In this document: in pieces, positions 26,931 to 35,708 of the stretch
Numbering within the stretch: position 1 is the stretch's first letter
Layout of the letters: each line of letters opens with the position of its first letter
Source: JAJDAT01 sp964570665
GTDB taxonomy: Bacteria; Nitrospinota; Nitrospinia; Nitrospinales; JAJDAT01
Reading direction: 5' to 3'
Length of the DNA stretch: 64,000 nt
NCBI GenBank assembly: GCA_964570665.1
Contig: CAZMZH010000002.1
Span: 124,001 to 188,000 of the forward strand
The notes under the pieces: generated by a model
Seen by the model: the letters and a program-made list of their open reading frames with translations, nothing else
What the model was told of the DNA's origin: nothing
Databases searched by the model: none
Translations under genes and position numbers: made by a program

Positions 26931-28067
26931 TTGAAAATTTGTCTTTCGGTAAATTCTTCCCCTTGGTCTCGATTCAAAGGTGGCGGGCAAATCGCCGTTC
27001 ATTTATTAGCTACTGCATTGTCAAAATTAGGACATGAAGTTCACGTAATTTATTCCAAACAACCGACAGAAAAAATTGAAGCTTCCGCGAATTACAACAT
27101 ACATTGGGTGCGGCATTTTAATGTCGCCACAATTAACCTAAATATTTTTTCATTTGGCTTGAAAGCATGGCAGTTAGCGCGGAAACATAAATTCGATATT
27201 TTTCATGGAAATGCCGAGGAAGCTTGTTTTTTTCATTTAGTTTGTTCCAATGAATCGACCGCTCAAATTTTTACTTCACACGCTCCTTTTATCCCGAGAA
27301 CTGGTATTTTTAGGGCTTTATTATCCCCCGTTTTTTTTCTTAAAAACATTAACTTTTATTTGTTAAGAAAAGCCGCTGAAAACGCGGATCGTTTGATCGC
27401 TTTTAGCGAATTTTCTCGTAAACTAATTGTTAATGGTTTAGGCAGCTCAAGTTTTGATCGCATTCAGATGGTGTCTCCCGGAATAGATCCCTCTTGGTTC
27501 AAGATTGTTAGAGGTTTTGATAATTGCAAAGAGATTTTATTTTGGGGACGATTGGAAGACGAAAAAGGGATCCCGGAACTTTTATCGGCTATGAAATTGG
27601 TCCAGGAACAACGAGAGGATACTCAACTTAATTTGATTGGAGAAGGCAATCGAGAGACTGTTTATCGAAATCGAGTTAAAGAATTAGGGCTGAACGTTAA
27701 CTTTTTAGGATGGAAATCGGCGCTTGAAATTCAGGAGTTGGTGGGCAAAAGCGCTTTAGGAGTGTTCCCATCGCGAATAGAGAGTTTTGGGTTGGCTGTT
27801 GCCGAGGCTCAAGCCGCTAGCCTCCCAATAGTATGCACTGCAGCTGGCGCGCTTCCTGAAATTGTAGAAAACGAAGTTACTGGAAGAGTGGTTTCCCCTC
27901 AGTCTCCTTCAGAATTGGCGGAGGCAATTGTTAATTCTTTGGAAAATAAAACACGATCGGATGAAATGGCTAAATTGGGGAAAGAAAGGGCCAAGAAAAG
28001 ATTTTCTTGGGAAATCGCCGCAAAAAACACGATTGAGATTTATAAAGAAGCTATTTTAAAAAGGTAG
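26931..28067 (+). CDS. Family 4 glycosyltransferase
   Basis: A GT-B fold transferase of 378 residues. The acceptor half starts KICLSVNSSPWSRFKGGGQI; the donor half has ILFWGRLEDEKGIPELLSA and the nucleotide-sugar loop FPSRIESFGLAVAEAQAASL with the conserved Glu pair. This family adds hexoses to lipid or polysaccharide acceptors at the cytoplasmic face. The start is TTG with no strong ribosome site, so the first residues are uncertain. It ends 7 bp before the convergent cyclase gene. Confidence 0.92.
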   Translation: MKICLSVNSSPWSRFKGGGQIAVHLLATALSKLGHEVHVIYSKQPTEKIEASANYNIHWVRHFNVATINLNIFSFGLKAWQLARKHKFDIFHGNAEEACFFHLVCSNESTAQIFTSHAPFIPRTGIFRALLSPVFFLKNINFYLLRKAAENADRLIAFSEFSRKLIVNGLGSSSFDRIQMVSPGIDPSWFKIVRGFDNCKEILFWGRLEDEKGIPELLSAMKLVQEQREDTQLNLIGEGNRETVYRNRVKELGLNVNFLGWKSALEIQELVGKSALGVFPSRIESFGLAVAEAQAASLPIVCTAAGALPEIVENEVTGRVVSPQSPSELAEAIVNSLENKTRSDEMAKLGKERAKKRFSWEIAAKNTIEIYKEAILKR

Positions 28068-28074
28068 AGAAAAT

Positions 28075-28998
28075 TTATTTATCCGCCGCCATACAAAACT
28101 GATTTCTACCTTGTTCTTTAGCTTTGTACAAAGCTGTGTCGGCTTCTCTAAAAAGAAATTCCCATTGGGGATTAGATTTTTTAAAAAGAGCTCCACCGAT
28201 ACTAACCGTGATTTGAATTTTTTCGCCTATCTGAAACTCTATTGGCTGGTTTTCTATAGATTTTCTAAGTTTTTCGGCAACTACAAAAACGCCTTTGGCG
28301 TCAACTTCAGGCATTAAGATAACGAACTCTTCCCCTCCCCACCTACCCATAAAATCAACTTCTCGAATATTATCAAGACAAATCAGGGTCAAATGTTTTA
28401 GAGCAAAGTCGCCCATTTCGTGGCCAAACGTATCGTTAACTTTTTTAAAGTGATCTATATCTAACATAAGAAGAGCCAGGTTTTTATCGTATCTTGACGC
28501 TCGTTCGATTTCCTTCCTCAAGACATTTTCAATAGTTCCACGGTTCATGATGCCAGTTAAAGTGTCAGTTTCTGCGAGATTTTGAAGTTTTTTCTCTCGC
28601 TCTTTACTTTCCGTAATATCCCTTAGAATCGCTACTAAATAAACACCTGTTTGCATTCCTACTTTTATTAATGAGATTTCGCAGAAAAAGACAGAACCAT
28701 CTTCTCGTAGGCCTTTGACTTCAAGATTGTTCCTATTGTTCATCAATCGAGCGACGACGTTACTCTTTAAAAACTTTTTTATGTGTTGATTGTGTTGTTC
28801 ATGGTATTCGGCAGGAATTAATTTATTGATATGTTGGCCAATGATTTCTTCAGATTTGTAACCAAAGGTATTTTCGGCTTCTTTATTAAAGAAAACCAAT
28901 TCCATATCTTCGTTGATCGCTAGAATTGAATCTGCGGCTAATTCAACGATTTTACTAAAAAAAATCTCTTTATCTTGTGAAAAGTCTGGGAATTGCAA
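28075..28998 (-). CDS. PAS-GGDEF diguanylate cyclase
   Basis: A PAS sensor domain (about residues 10-130) joined to a GGDEF domain (about 140-305). The catalytic loop is GRWGGEEFVIL, intact, and REVD five residues ahead is the inhibitory I-site, so the enzyme should make cyclic-di-GMP with product feedback. DIDHFKKVNDTFGHEMGD holds the metal-binding Asp. No membrane segments. The start is TTG. No phosphodiesterase is next to it. Confidence 0.94.
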   Translation of the reverse strand: MQFPDFSQDKEIFFSKIVELAADSILAINEDMELVFFNKEAENTFGYKSEEIIGQHINKLIPAEYHEQHNQHIKKFLKSNVVARLMNNRNNLEVKGLREDGSVFFCEISLIKVGMQTGVYLVAILRDITESKEREKKLQNLAETDTLTGIMNRGTIENVLRKEIERASRYDKNLALLMLDIDHFKKVNDTFGHEMGDFALKHLTLICLDNIREVDFMGRWGGEEFVILMPEVDAKGVFVVAEKLRKSIENQPIEFQIGEKIQITVSIGGALFKKSNPQWEFLFREADTALYKAKEQGRNQFCMAADK

Positions 28999-29202
28999 AC
29001 TCGGATTAACCTTTATTATGAGGTTAAAGCAGATAAGATGTCCGAAGGAAAAAAATAGAATTTTAACTTAATTTTTATTTAAGCGTGTAACGATTGAGTT
29101 ACATTAACAATAAGAAATCTGTTCATTGAAAAATTAAAAATAGAATGATTTTTTGCAAAAGAGGTTTAATAATTTTTTTCAACAAGTTCTAAAATCAGTT
29201 TC

Positions 29203-29604
29203 TTAGTTTCTATAAGTTTTTGCCAAAATCCACCCTAAACAAGTTCCTTCTACCATGGAACCGGCAACCCATGCAAAAGCAAGCGTAAGGGTAATTGGCA
29301 TATAAGGATAGTATCCGAATTGAATGGCTCCAGCGAATAGACCCACAAAAAAACCAAAATTAACGCTATTTTTTAGGCTTTTATCTGAACAAAACTTCAC
29401 AAAAATTAAAGAGAAAATAGTTGCGAACCAAAACTGACTTAACGTTGCAAAAGGCATATATTGCATCATTTCCGATTCGGGACGCCATGCTTTAAGAGTA
29501 GCTTGATACATGCTTTTTAAAATGACTCCATGGAAAAGAAATTCGTAAATAAACACAAAGGCAAAACTAGAAAATATAGAAATGGATAATCGTTTGATAT
29601 TCAT
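29203..29604 (-). CDS. Small four-helix membrane protein, function unknown
   Basis: A 133-residue protein with about four membrane spans (roughly 8-28, 52-70, 78-98, 108-128). A conserved-looking FLFHGVIL sequence follows the first span and the protein ends GWILAKTYRN. I do not recognise a named function; the layout resembles small uncharacterised inner-membrane families. It lies 50 bp after queC on the same strand. Confidence 0.65.
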   Translation of the reverse strand: MNIKRLSISIFSSFAFVFIYEFLFHGVILKSMYQATLKAWRPESEMMQYMPFATLSQFWFATIFSLIFVKFCSDKSLKNSVNFGFFVGLFAGAIQFGYYPYMPITLTLAFAWVAGSMVEGTCLGWILAKTYRN

Positions 29605-29654
29605 GTCATCTCCTAGATAAATTTAGATATTTACTTCAAAACTGGTCGGACCCG

Positions 29655-30341
29655 CTAAAGGATTTTGACATAATTAATGGGGTCTTTTTCTCCAGCCTCT
29701 TGAAATCCTTTTAATCGTAAGAGGCAACTATCGCATATACCGCAGGATAATCCTTCACTACTTGGATCGTAACAACTATGCGTTAAACGATAATCAACTC
29801 CAAGTTCCAAGCCTTTTCGAATTATCTCAGCTTTAGAGTATTTAATAAGAGGCGCGTGGATTTTGATTTTTGTTTTATTCTCCGTTCCCGCTTTGGTAGC
29901 AAGGTTAGCTAATTTTTCAAAGGTTGAAATATATTCTGGGCGGCAATCGGGATAACCGCTATAATCGACGGCATTCACCCCTAAAAAAATGGCGCTACAC
30001 CTATTTACTTCTGCATATGCCAATGCATTAGCTAAAAAAATAGTATTTCGAGCGGGTACATAAGTTACTGGGATTCCAGAGGCAATTTCAAGTTCGTCGC
30101 GATTTTTGGGCACCGGGATGTCGTCGTTTAGAGCCGACCCGCCAAATAAATCTAACTTTACGATTCTATGGTCTTCAACGTTAAATTTATTTGCGATAAC
30201 CTTGGCTTTTTCTAATTCCAGTGAGTGCCGTTGGGCGTAGTCAAAGCTTAATGCAAAGGTCTGGAACCTCTCTTTTTTAGCGATAGCAAGAACGGTTGCG
30301 GAGTCTAATCCTCCACTTAACAAAATAACGGCTCGATTCAT
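29655..30341 (-). CDS. queC: 7-cyano-7-deazaguanine synthase
   Basis: Makes preQ0 from carboxy-deazaguanine, ATP and ammonia for queuosine synthesis. The PP-loop SGGLDSATVL opens the protein, and the C-terminal zinc site combines Cys in HSCYDP with SCGICDSC. Length 228 is normal. No other queuosine gene or preQ1 riboswitch was seen nearby. It is divergent from ffh, sharing a 117-bp promoter region. Confidence 0.96.
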   Translation of the reverse strand: MNRAVILLSGGLDSATVLAIAKKERFQTFALSFDYAQRHSLELEKAKVIANKFNVEDHRIVKLDLFGGSALNDDIPVPKNRDELEIASGIPVTYVPARNTIFLANALAYAEVNRCSAIFLGVNAVDYSGYPDCRPEYISTFEKLANLATKAGTENKTKIKIHAPLIKYSKAEIIRKGLELGVDYRLTHSCYDPSSEGLSCGICDSCLLRLKGFQEAGEKDPINYVKIL

Positions 30342-30384
30342 AGAATAATATTATAGTTGTTTTGGCTTTAAAAAAGAATTTAGT

Positions 30385-30417
30385 GAACCTTGACAAGGTT
30401 CTTTGCTATTATATAAT
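30385..30417 (+). promoter_or_regulatory. Consensus sigma-70 promoter of ffh with overlapping palindrome
   Basis: TTGACA (30390-30395), a 16-base spacer and TATAAT (30412-30417) match the housekeeping consensus exactly, 42 bp before the ffh ATG. The -35 box is embedded in a perfect inverted repeat, GAACCTT-GAC-AAGGTTC (30385-30401), which could be an operator. Confidence 0.75.
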
Positions 30418-30458
30418 TACAGGTTTTAATCCAAACAGGACAATTCTGCGTTTTTATT

Positions 30459-31805
30459 ATGTTTGATAATTTATCAGATCGCCTTGAGGCTATATACAAA
30501 AAATTAAAAGGCCGTGGCAAGTTAAAAGAAACGGACGTTGACGAGGCGTTACGCGAAATCCGCGTTGCTTTGTTGGAAGCGGATGTCAGCCTTTCAGTCG
30601 CTAAAGAATTTTTGGGGGATATTAGAGAAAAAGCTATTGGCCAAGAAGTACTTTCTAGCTTAACTCCTGGTCACCAAATGGTAAAGATCGTCAATGACGA
30701 ATTGACGGCGTTATTAGGAGGAACGGTTTCAGACCTCGAATTTTCTGCGAATCCTCCCACTATTGTACTTATGGCGGGATTACAAGGGTCTGGCAAAACG
30801 ACTTCATCTGGAAAATTAGCTAAGAAATTAAAAAAAGAAGGTAAAAAATGTTTGTTGGTACCTGCGGATGTCTATCGTCCGGCGGCAACAGAACAGCTCA
30901 CAATATTGGGTAACGACTTAGGGGTGGATGTCTTTTCTCCAGAAGGCTCTAAAGACCCGGTGGAGATTTGCGAAAAAGCGGTACTACAAGCAAAAAAATC
31001 AATGGCCCATGTGGTTATTCTTGATACAGCTGGTCGATTGCAAATTGACGAAGCTCTGATGGATGAATTGAGTCTTATCAAAGACAAAATTAAACCCCAT
31101 GAGACATTGTTGGTTGCCGATTCCATGATGGGTCAAGAAGCGGTTAATGTCGCAAAGTCGTTTCACGACTCTATTGGCATTGACGGGATTGTTTTGACAA
31201 AAATGGATGGCGATGCCCGAGGTGGGGCCGCTTTATCGATAAAGAAGGTAACTGGAAAACCAATTAAGTTTATTGGTACTGGTGAAAAACTTGAGGCGTT
31301 AGAGCCATTTTATCCCGAACGAGTCATTTCTCGAATTTTAGGGATGGGTGATGTTTTAACCTTAATTGATAAAGCGGAAGAGGCCTACGATCAGGAACAG
31401 AAAGAAGAAATCCAGAAAAAGCTTAAAAAGAGTGGATTTACGCTAGAAGATTTTAAGGATCAATTACAACAAATAAAAAAAATGGGTTCCATACGCCAAT
31501 TGATGGGAATGATTCCTGGCGCCCAAAAATTAAAAGGTATGGACGTAGACGACAATGCCTTAGTAAAGGTGGAAGCCATCATTGATTCTATGACGCAAAA
31601 AGAACGAGAAAAACATAAACTAATCAATAGTAGTCGAAAGCGAAGAATTGCATCTGGGAGTGGAACGACTGTAAACGATGTGAATAAGTTACTTAAGCAA
31701 TTTGCTCAAATGCAAAAAATGATGAAGAAATTCTCCGGAGGTAAAATGAAAGGAGGATTAAATATGAATAATTTAATGGGCGGTCGAGGAATGAGCCCAT
31801 TTTAA
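30459..31805 (+). CDS. ffh: Signal recognition particle protein
   Basis: The SRP54 GTPase that targets membrane proteins co-translationally with 4.5S RNA and FtsY. N, G and M domains are all present: the P-loop GLQGSGKTTSSGKL, DTAGRL, TKMDGDARGG, and a methionine-rich M domain (IRQLMGMIPG through MQKMMKKF) ending in GRGMSPF. Its 448 residues match the family. It heads the ribosome-linked block and has its own consensus promoter. Confidence 0.98.
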   Translation: MFDNLSDRLEAIYKKLKGRGKLKETDVDEALREIRVALLEADVSLSVAKEFLGDIREKAIGQEVLSSLTPGHQMVKIVNDELTALLGGTVSDLEFSANPPTIVLMAGLQGSGKTTSSGKLAKKLKKEGKKCLLVPADVYRPAATEQLTILGNDLGVDVFSPEGSKDPVEICEKAVLQAKKSMAHVVILDTAGRLQIDEALMDELSLIKDKIKPHETLLVADSMMGQEAVNVAKSFHDSIGIDGIVLTKMDGDARGGAALSIKKVTGKPIKFIGTGEKLEALEPFYPERVISRILGMGDVLTLIDKAEEAYDQEQKEEIQKKLKKSGFTLEDFKDQLQQIKKMGSIRQLMGMIPGAQKLKGMDVDDNALVKVEAIIDSMTQKEREKHKLINSSRKRRIASGSGTTVNDVNKLLKQFAQMQKMMKKFSGGKMKGGLNMNNLMGGRGMSPF

Positions 31806-31916
31806 TTATAGTTTGGAGTGTTTTTTAAGTTTTATTTATTTAAAAACCAAAGAGTGTTCGTTTGGAAAGTAGACTGTAAATTTTTAATTTCTACCAATTA
31901 TTTTTAGGAGGCTGAT

Positions 31917-32168
31917 TTGGCTGTAGTAATTCGATTGAGTCGACGGGGAGCGAAAAAAAGACCCTTTTATAGAATTGTAGCCGCTGATAAGCGGTGTCCT
32001 CGCGACGGTAAATTCATTGAAGTATTAGGTACGTTTGATCCTTTAAAAGAAGAAGATGGTTTGAAGATGAACCCCGAAAGAACTCAATCTTGGTTGAAAA
32101 ACGGGGCGAAACCTTCCGATACGGTTGCGGCTTTGATTAAAAAAGCTGGGATTGTTCCAGAAAACTAA
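31917..32168 (+). CDS. rpsP: 30S ribosomal protein S16
   Basis: An 83-residue protein starting AVVIRLSRRGAKKRPFYRIV, the universal S16 opening, with GTFDPL and MNPERTQSWLKNGAKPSDTV. The start is TTG, supported by a perfect AGGAGG 6 bases ahead. It follows ffh by 111 bp and begins the rpsP-khpA-rimM-trmD order seen in many bacteria. Confidence 0.98.
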   Translation: MAVVIRLSRRGAKKRPFYRIVAADKRCPRDGKFIEVLGTFDPLKEEDGLKMNPERTQSWLKNGAKPSDTVAALIKKAGIVPEN

Positions 32169-32290
32169 AATTTCCTAGTTATTCTTGAAGCGCTTCTTGG
32201 TTTTTAAATAGGCTGTGCGTTAACTCGAATCTGAGTAGCTGTTATCTCTAACTGAAGATCGCAAATTCTTTTGTGGTCGGGGAGCAAGTT

Positions 32291-32521
32291 ATGAAAGATC
32301 TAATATTGTTGATTGCGAAGTCGCTAGTGGATAAGCCTGAAGAAGTAGATTTAAAAGAAGTAGAAGGGGAAAGAACAACGGTTTTGGAGTTACGTGTCGC
32401 TAAAGACGATTTAGGAAAAGTGATAGGTAAACAAGGTAAAACAGCCCGCGCTATGCGAACGATTCTAAATGCGACTGCGACAAAGCTAAAAAAAAGGGCC
32501 GTTTTGGAAATTATTGAATGA
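32291..32521 (+). CDS. khpA: KH-domain RNA-binding protein KhpA
   Basis: A 76-residue single KH domain with the RNA-binding loop VIGKQGKTARAMRTIL. The ATG at 32291 is chosen because GGGGAG lies 6 bases upstream; an earlier GTG at 32273 lacks a ribosome site. The stop overlaps the rimM start as ATGA, indicating translational coupling. KhpA binds many small RNAs with KhpB in other bacteria. Confidence 0.95.
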   Translation: MKDLILLIAKSLVDKPEEVDLKEVEGERTTVLELRVAKDDLGKVIGKQGKTARAMRTILNATATKLKKRAVLEIIE

Positions 32522-33030
32522 AGGATTGGGCGCCGTTTGGTCGAATTGCCAAGCCGCATGGTTTGAAGGGTGAATTAAAGTTTTATCCTTTCCTTTCTAA
32601 CCCAGACCTGTATAGGGAAGTAAAGATTGTTGCTTTTGAGAACCATGACCCAAAACGGGAAATTCAAATTGAATCTCTCCGAGGAGCCAAACCTCCATTT
32701 ATTATTAAGTTAAAAGGATGGGATTCGATTGAAAGCTCTAACGAGCTTCGAGGGACAGTGCTTTTAGCTCCGCGTGAGAAATTACAAGTTTTACCGGAAG
32801 GTCAGTATTATTGGTTCGAAATTGAGGGATTGGAGGTATACGACATTCAAGGGGTTTACCATGGCCGGGTAGAAGAGGTCATGGAAACAGGAAGTAACGA
32901 TGTGTATGTTGTGCGAAATGGAAAAAAGGAATTGCTTTTGCCTGCCATAGATTGGGTCGTGAAAAAGGTCGATTTGGAGGGTAATCGCTTAACTTTTGAG
33001 TTTATCGAAGGCCTAGGCGATGCGGTTTGA
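32518..33030 (+). CDS. rimM: 16S rRNA processing protein RimM
   Basis: Assists 30S head maturation by binding S19. The N-terminal barrel begins FGRIAKPHGLKGELKF, and the PRC-barrel half contains YYWFEIEGLEV and NDVYVVRNGKKELLLPAI. Length 170 is usual. It overlaps khpA by 4 bp and trmD by 11 bp. Confidence 0.97.
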   Translation: MKDWAPFGRIAKPHGLKGELKFYPFLSNPDLYREVKIVAFENHDPKREIQIESLRGAKPPFIIKLKGWDSIESSNELRGTVLLAPREKLQVLPEGQYYWFEIEGLEVYDIQGVYHGRVEEVMETGSNDVYVVRNGKKELLLPAIDWVVKKVDLEGNRLTFEFIEGLGDAV

Positions 33031-33715
33031 TATCTTATCTATATTTCCAGAAATGTTTGAATCCGTTTTCCGAGAAAGTATCATTGCGAGAGCTAAGGAA
33101 AAAGGAATCATAGAAATTGTTTCCCATAATTTAAGAGATTATAGTCAGAACAAGCATAAAAAAGTAGACGACTCTCCGTTTGGAGGAGGAGTGGGTATGG
33201 TGATGGGGGTAGAACCTATTGCTTTCGCTCTCGATGAAATAAAAAAAGATGAAGTTTCAGCTTATACAGTCCTGATGTCTCCCTCTGGAAATCGATTAAA
33301 TCAAAAAAAAGCGAGAGAATTAACGAAGCATAAAAGGTTAATTATTATTTGCGGTAGATATGAAGGTGTTGACGAGAGAGTAGCTCTACATTATGTAGAC
33401 GAGGAAATTTCCATTGGGGATTACGTTTTATCGGGAGGTGAAATACCTGCGATGGTTTTGGTTGATACTGTGGCTCGGTTGATTCCTGGAACTCTAGGGG
33501 ATCCAAGATCTTCGGAAGAGGAGTCTTTTGAACAAGAATTATTAGAATATCCTCAATACACTAGACCGAGAGAATTTCGCGGGCATAAAGCCCCTGAAGT
33601 GCTATTTTCTGGAAACCACAAAGAAATTAGAGAATGGCAAAGGCGTCATGCCTTGGAAAAAACCGAGCTTCGCAGGCCAGACCTTTTAGAAAAAATAGAG
33701 ATAAAGAAAAATTAA
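33020..33715 (+). CDS. trmD: tRNA (guanine-N1)-methyltransferase
   Basis: Methylates G37 of tRNAs with SAM, preventing frameshifts. The trefoil-knot SPOUT motifs are visible: DDSPFGGGVGMVM, ICGRYEGVDERV and SIGDYVLSGGEIPAMVLVD. Length 231 is standard. Overlaps rimM by 11 bp. A 182-bp gap without a credible gene follows before the SPOUT-family methylase gene. Confidence 0.98.
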   Translation: MRFDILSIFPEMFESVFRESIIARAKEKGIIEIVSHNLRDYSQNKHKKVDDSPFGGGVGMVMGVEPIAFALDEIKKDEVSAYTVLMSPSGNRLNQKKARELTKHKRLIIICGRYEGVDERVALHYVDEEISIGDYVLSGGEIPAMVLVDTVARLIPGTLGDPRSSEEESFEQELLEYPQYTRPREFRGHKAPEVLFSGNHKEIREWQRRHALEKTELRRPDLLEKIEIKKN

Positions 33716-33897
33716 AAAAGACTTTTAATTAAAGATAACTTAGGTTTTAAATTCGTTAATAATTCAAGTAGTTCATTATGATTGCTGGGGAGGTAACAAT
33801 TACCTTTGGTTTTCAAAGTTGAAAAATAATTCCAAAAAAGTGTTCTCATGTTTTCTAAATGGAACGGGTTTGAGACGGGTTTTTCAGGTAAAAAATT

Positions 33898-34455
33898 GTG
33901 GCTGACGTTCATTTAGCTTTGGTTCATTACCCGGTATACAATAAAAAAGGAGAGGAAGTAGTTTCCTCGGTAACCACTTTAGATATTCACGATATTTCCC
34001 GTATTTGTAGAACCTATAACGTCTCAAACTTTTTTGTAATTACGCCTTTAAAATCCCAACAAGAGTTAGTGAGCCGGATGATTCAGCATTGGCAAACGGG
34101 TTACGGCGCTGAATATAACCCAACTCGCACACAGGCTTTGCTAAAAACGGTTGTAAAGCGTTCTCTTGAAGATGCTATCGATACAATTGAAGAAGAATTT
34201 GGAGAAAAACCCAAAACAGTAGCGACGGGAGCAAAACAGCCTAGTCAAAGCGTTAGTTTTGATGATTTTAGTATGGAACTAAAGGATCCGGGAAATATTT
34301 TGCTAATATTTGGAACCGGTTGGGGCTTAGCCAAAGGTTTAATGGAAAAAGTTGACTTAATTTTAGAGCCAATAAAGGGAAAAGGGGAATATAATCATTT
34401 GCCAGTTCGCGCAGCAATTGCTATTATTCTAGATCGCCTTTTATCTGAAAAATAA
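33898..34455 (+). CDS. SPOUT-like RNA methyltransferase (RNA_Me_trans family)
   Basis: A 185-residue protein starting VHLALVHYPVYNKKGEEVVS, typical of the uncharacterised SAM-dependent RNA methylase family found between trmD and rplS in Deltaproteobacteria and relatives. ILLIFGTGWGLAKGLME and YNHLPVRAAIAIILDRLL form the knot and SAM site. The target nucleotide is unknown. The start is GTG with a weak ribosome site. Its position between trmD and rplS supports an rRNA or tRNA role. Confidence 0.88.
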   Translation: MADVHLALVHYPVYNKKGEEVVSSVTTLDIHDISRICRTYNVSNFFVITPLKSQQELVSRMIQHWQTGYGAEYNPTRTQALLKTVVKRSLEDAIDTIEEEFGEKPKTVATGAKQPSQSVSFDDFSMELKDPGNILLIFGTGWGLAKGLMEKVDLILEPIKGKGEYNHLPVRAAIAIILDRLLSEK

Positions 34456-34623
34456 AGAGTTGTTTTAAAAGTATAAATTGCGAATAGCGAGTCCTTTAAA
34501 TTTAAAGGTTAAGCTTGAAAAGCGCTCGCGAATATTTCTTAAAATAGTAATTTCCGGAATTTTCTTTTTGTAAAGTTCCGATAAAGATATTTTCAAAAAA
34601 TATAGAAAAAGGAGTTGCAGTCA

Positions 34624-35031
34624 ATGAATTTGATCGACGCTGTAGAGGCGGAACAATTAAAAGCCAATCCCCCAGAGATTCATATTGGCGACACAGTTAA
34701 GGTTCATATGAGAATCGTGGAAGGGGAAAAAGAAAGAATCCAAGTAATTGAAGGCGTTGTACTTCGAATGCACGGTGGCGGAATACGAAAAACTCTTACG
34801 GTTCGAAAAGTTTCTTTTGGGGTTGGGGTAGAGCGTATATTCCCGATTCATTCGCCGCGTGTAGAAAAAATAGATGTCGTTAAACGAGCTAAGGTTAGAA
34901 GAGCAAAGCTATATTATCTTAGAGAACTACGTGGCAAAGCCGCCCGCTTAAAGGAACTTCGAAAACCAGGAACAGGTAAAAAGAAATCTAAAACTAAGTC
35001 AAAATCTAAAGCAAAAACTAAAACAGCTTAA
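34624..35031 (+). CDS. rplS: 50S ribosomal protein L19
   Basis: The L19 core is clear: IHIGDTVKVHMRIVEGEKER, QVIEGVVLRMHGGG, FGVGVERIFPIHSPRVEKI and RRAKLYYLRELRGKAARLKE. The ATG at 34624 follows GGAG by 9 bases; an upstream TTG at 34615 would overlap that site. A lysine-rich tail of about 20 residues extends beyond the usual L19 end. It closes the ribosomal block. Confidence 0.98.
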   Translation: MNLIDAVEAEQLKANPPEIHIGDTVKVHMRIVEGEKERIQVIEGVVLRMHGGGIRKTLTVRKVSFGVGVERIFPIHSPRVEKIDVVKRAKVRRAKLYYLRELRGKAARLKELRKPGTGKKKSKTKSKSKAKTKTA

Positions 35032-35054
35032 ATATTTTTTGTGGTTTTTCAGTT

Positions 35055-35083
35055 TTGACAAGTATTTGAAATTACGTTATAAA
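35055..35083 (+). promoter_or_regulatory. Sigma-70-type promoter before the exported-protein cluster
   Basis: TTGACA (35055-35060), a 17-base spacer and TATAAA (35078-35083) lie 57 bp upstream of the His-rich protein start. One mismatch to consensus. This marks a new transcription unit after rplS. Confidence 0.65.
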
Positions 35084-35140
35084 ATCCTTAAGGGATAATT
35101 TTTAACTTCAAACTACCAGCTTGAAATTAAAGAAGACTCA

Positions 35141-35554
35141 ATGAAAATAAAATTTTTTATTTTGATTTCGATTTTGGCGAGTATTTTTCTTGCTGGTGTA
35201 GCTTTTGCAAATTCAGGTCATGCGCACCATGACCATAAGTCACATATATCTCCATTTGATAAGGATTTGCATAAAAAAAATGTTCATTGTTTGTTAAACA
35301 AAAGTCATCATTATTTTCATTGTTTGTTGAAAAAAGGTTCTAAGAAAATACTTTCTTTGCAATCGACTTGTGGAGATTCTCCTTTTTCCAAAGGGACTCA
35401 GCAAACAAATTTTCAAAAAAACTTTTCCCAAGGCTTTTTTGAAAATACTAAACTTCAAAAACCTTATGAAGTTTCGCAAAGCTTCGTCCCAGGTTTTGAA
35501 GTGTATCATTCTCTTATTGGAGCTCCACCCGCTCCTCCACCCCGCCTCGCTTAG
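35141..35554 (+). CDS. Secreted His-rich protein, possible metal binder
   Basis: A 137-residue protein with a clear signal peptide (FFILISILASIFLAGVAFA) followed by a mature start rich in histidine (GHAHHDHKSH) and a second cluster (KSHHYFHCLL) containing cysteines. The tail is APPAPPPRLA. I do not know a named family. The His/Cys content suggests binding of copper or another soft metal in the periplasm. It is first in a plus-strand group of exported proteins and has its own promoter. Confidence 0.6.
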   Translation: MKIKFFILISILASIFLAGVAFANSGHAHHDHKSHISPFDKDLHKKNVHCLLNKSHHYFHCLLKKGSKKILSLQSTCGDSPFSKGTQQTNFQKNFSQGFFENTKLQKPYEVSQSFVPGFEVYHSLIGAPPAPPPRLA

Positions 35555-35708
35555 ATAAATTTCAAGAAAACTATTCGAATAAACCGCTGATTTTGCGGTC
35601 AATAAATATGTTTGTAATTTTTTTAAAATAGAGCTCTGATTTAAGAGTTCTATTTTGTTGAATTAAAATTACACGTTTGTGATCAAAAGTTTGAAGGAGT
35701 GGTCCGAT

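Noticed and set aside
33712..33912. Minus-strand 66-codon frame between trmD and the SPOUT methylase gene
   Set aside because: It runs against the operon direction, overlaps both neighbours, lacks a clear ribosome site and resembles no known family.
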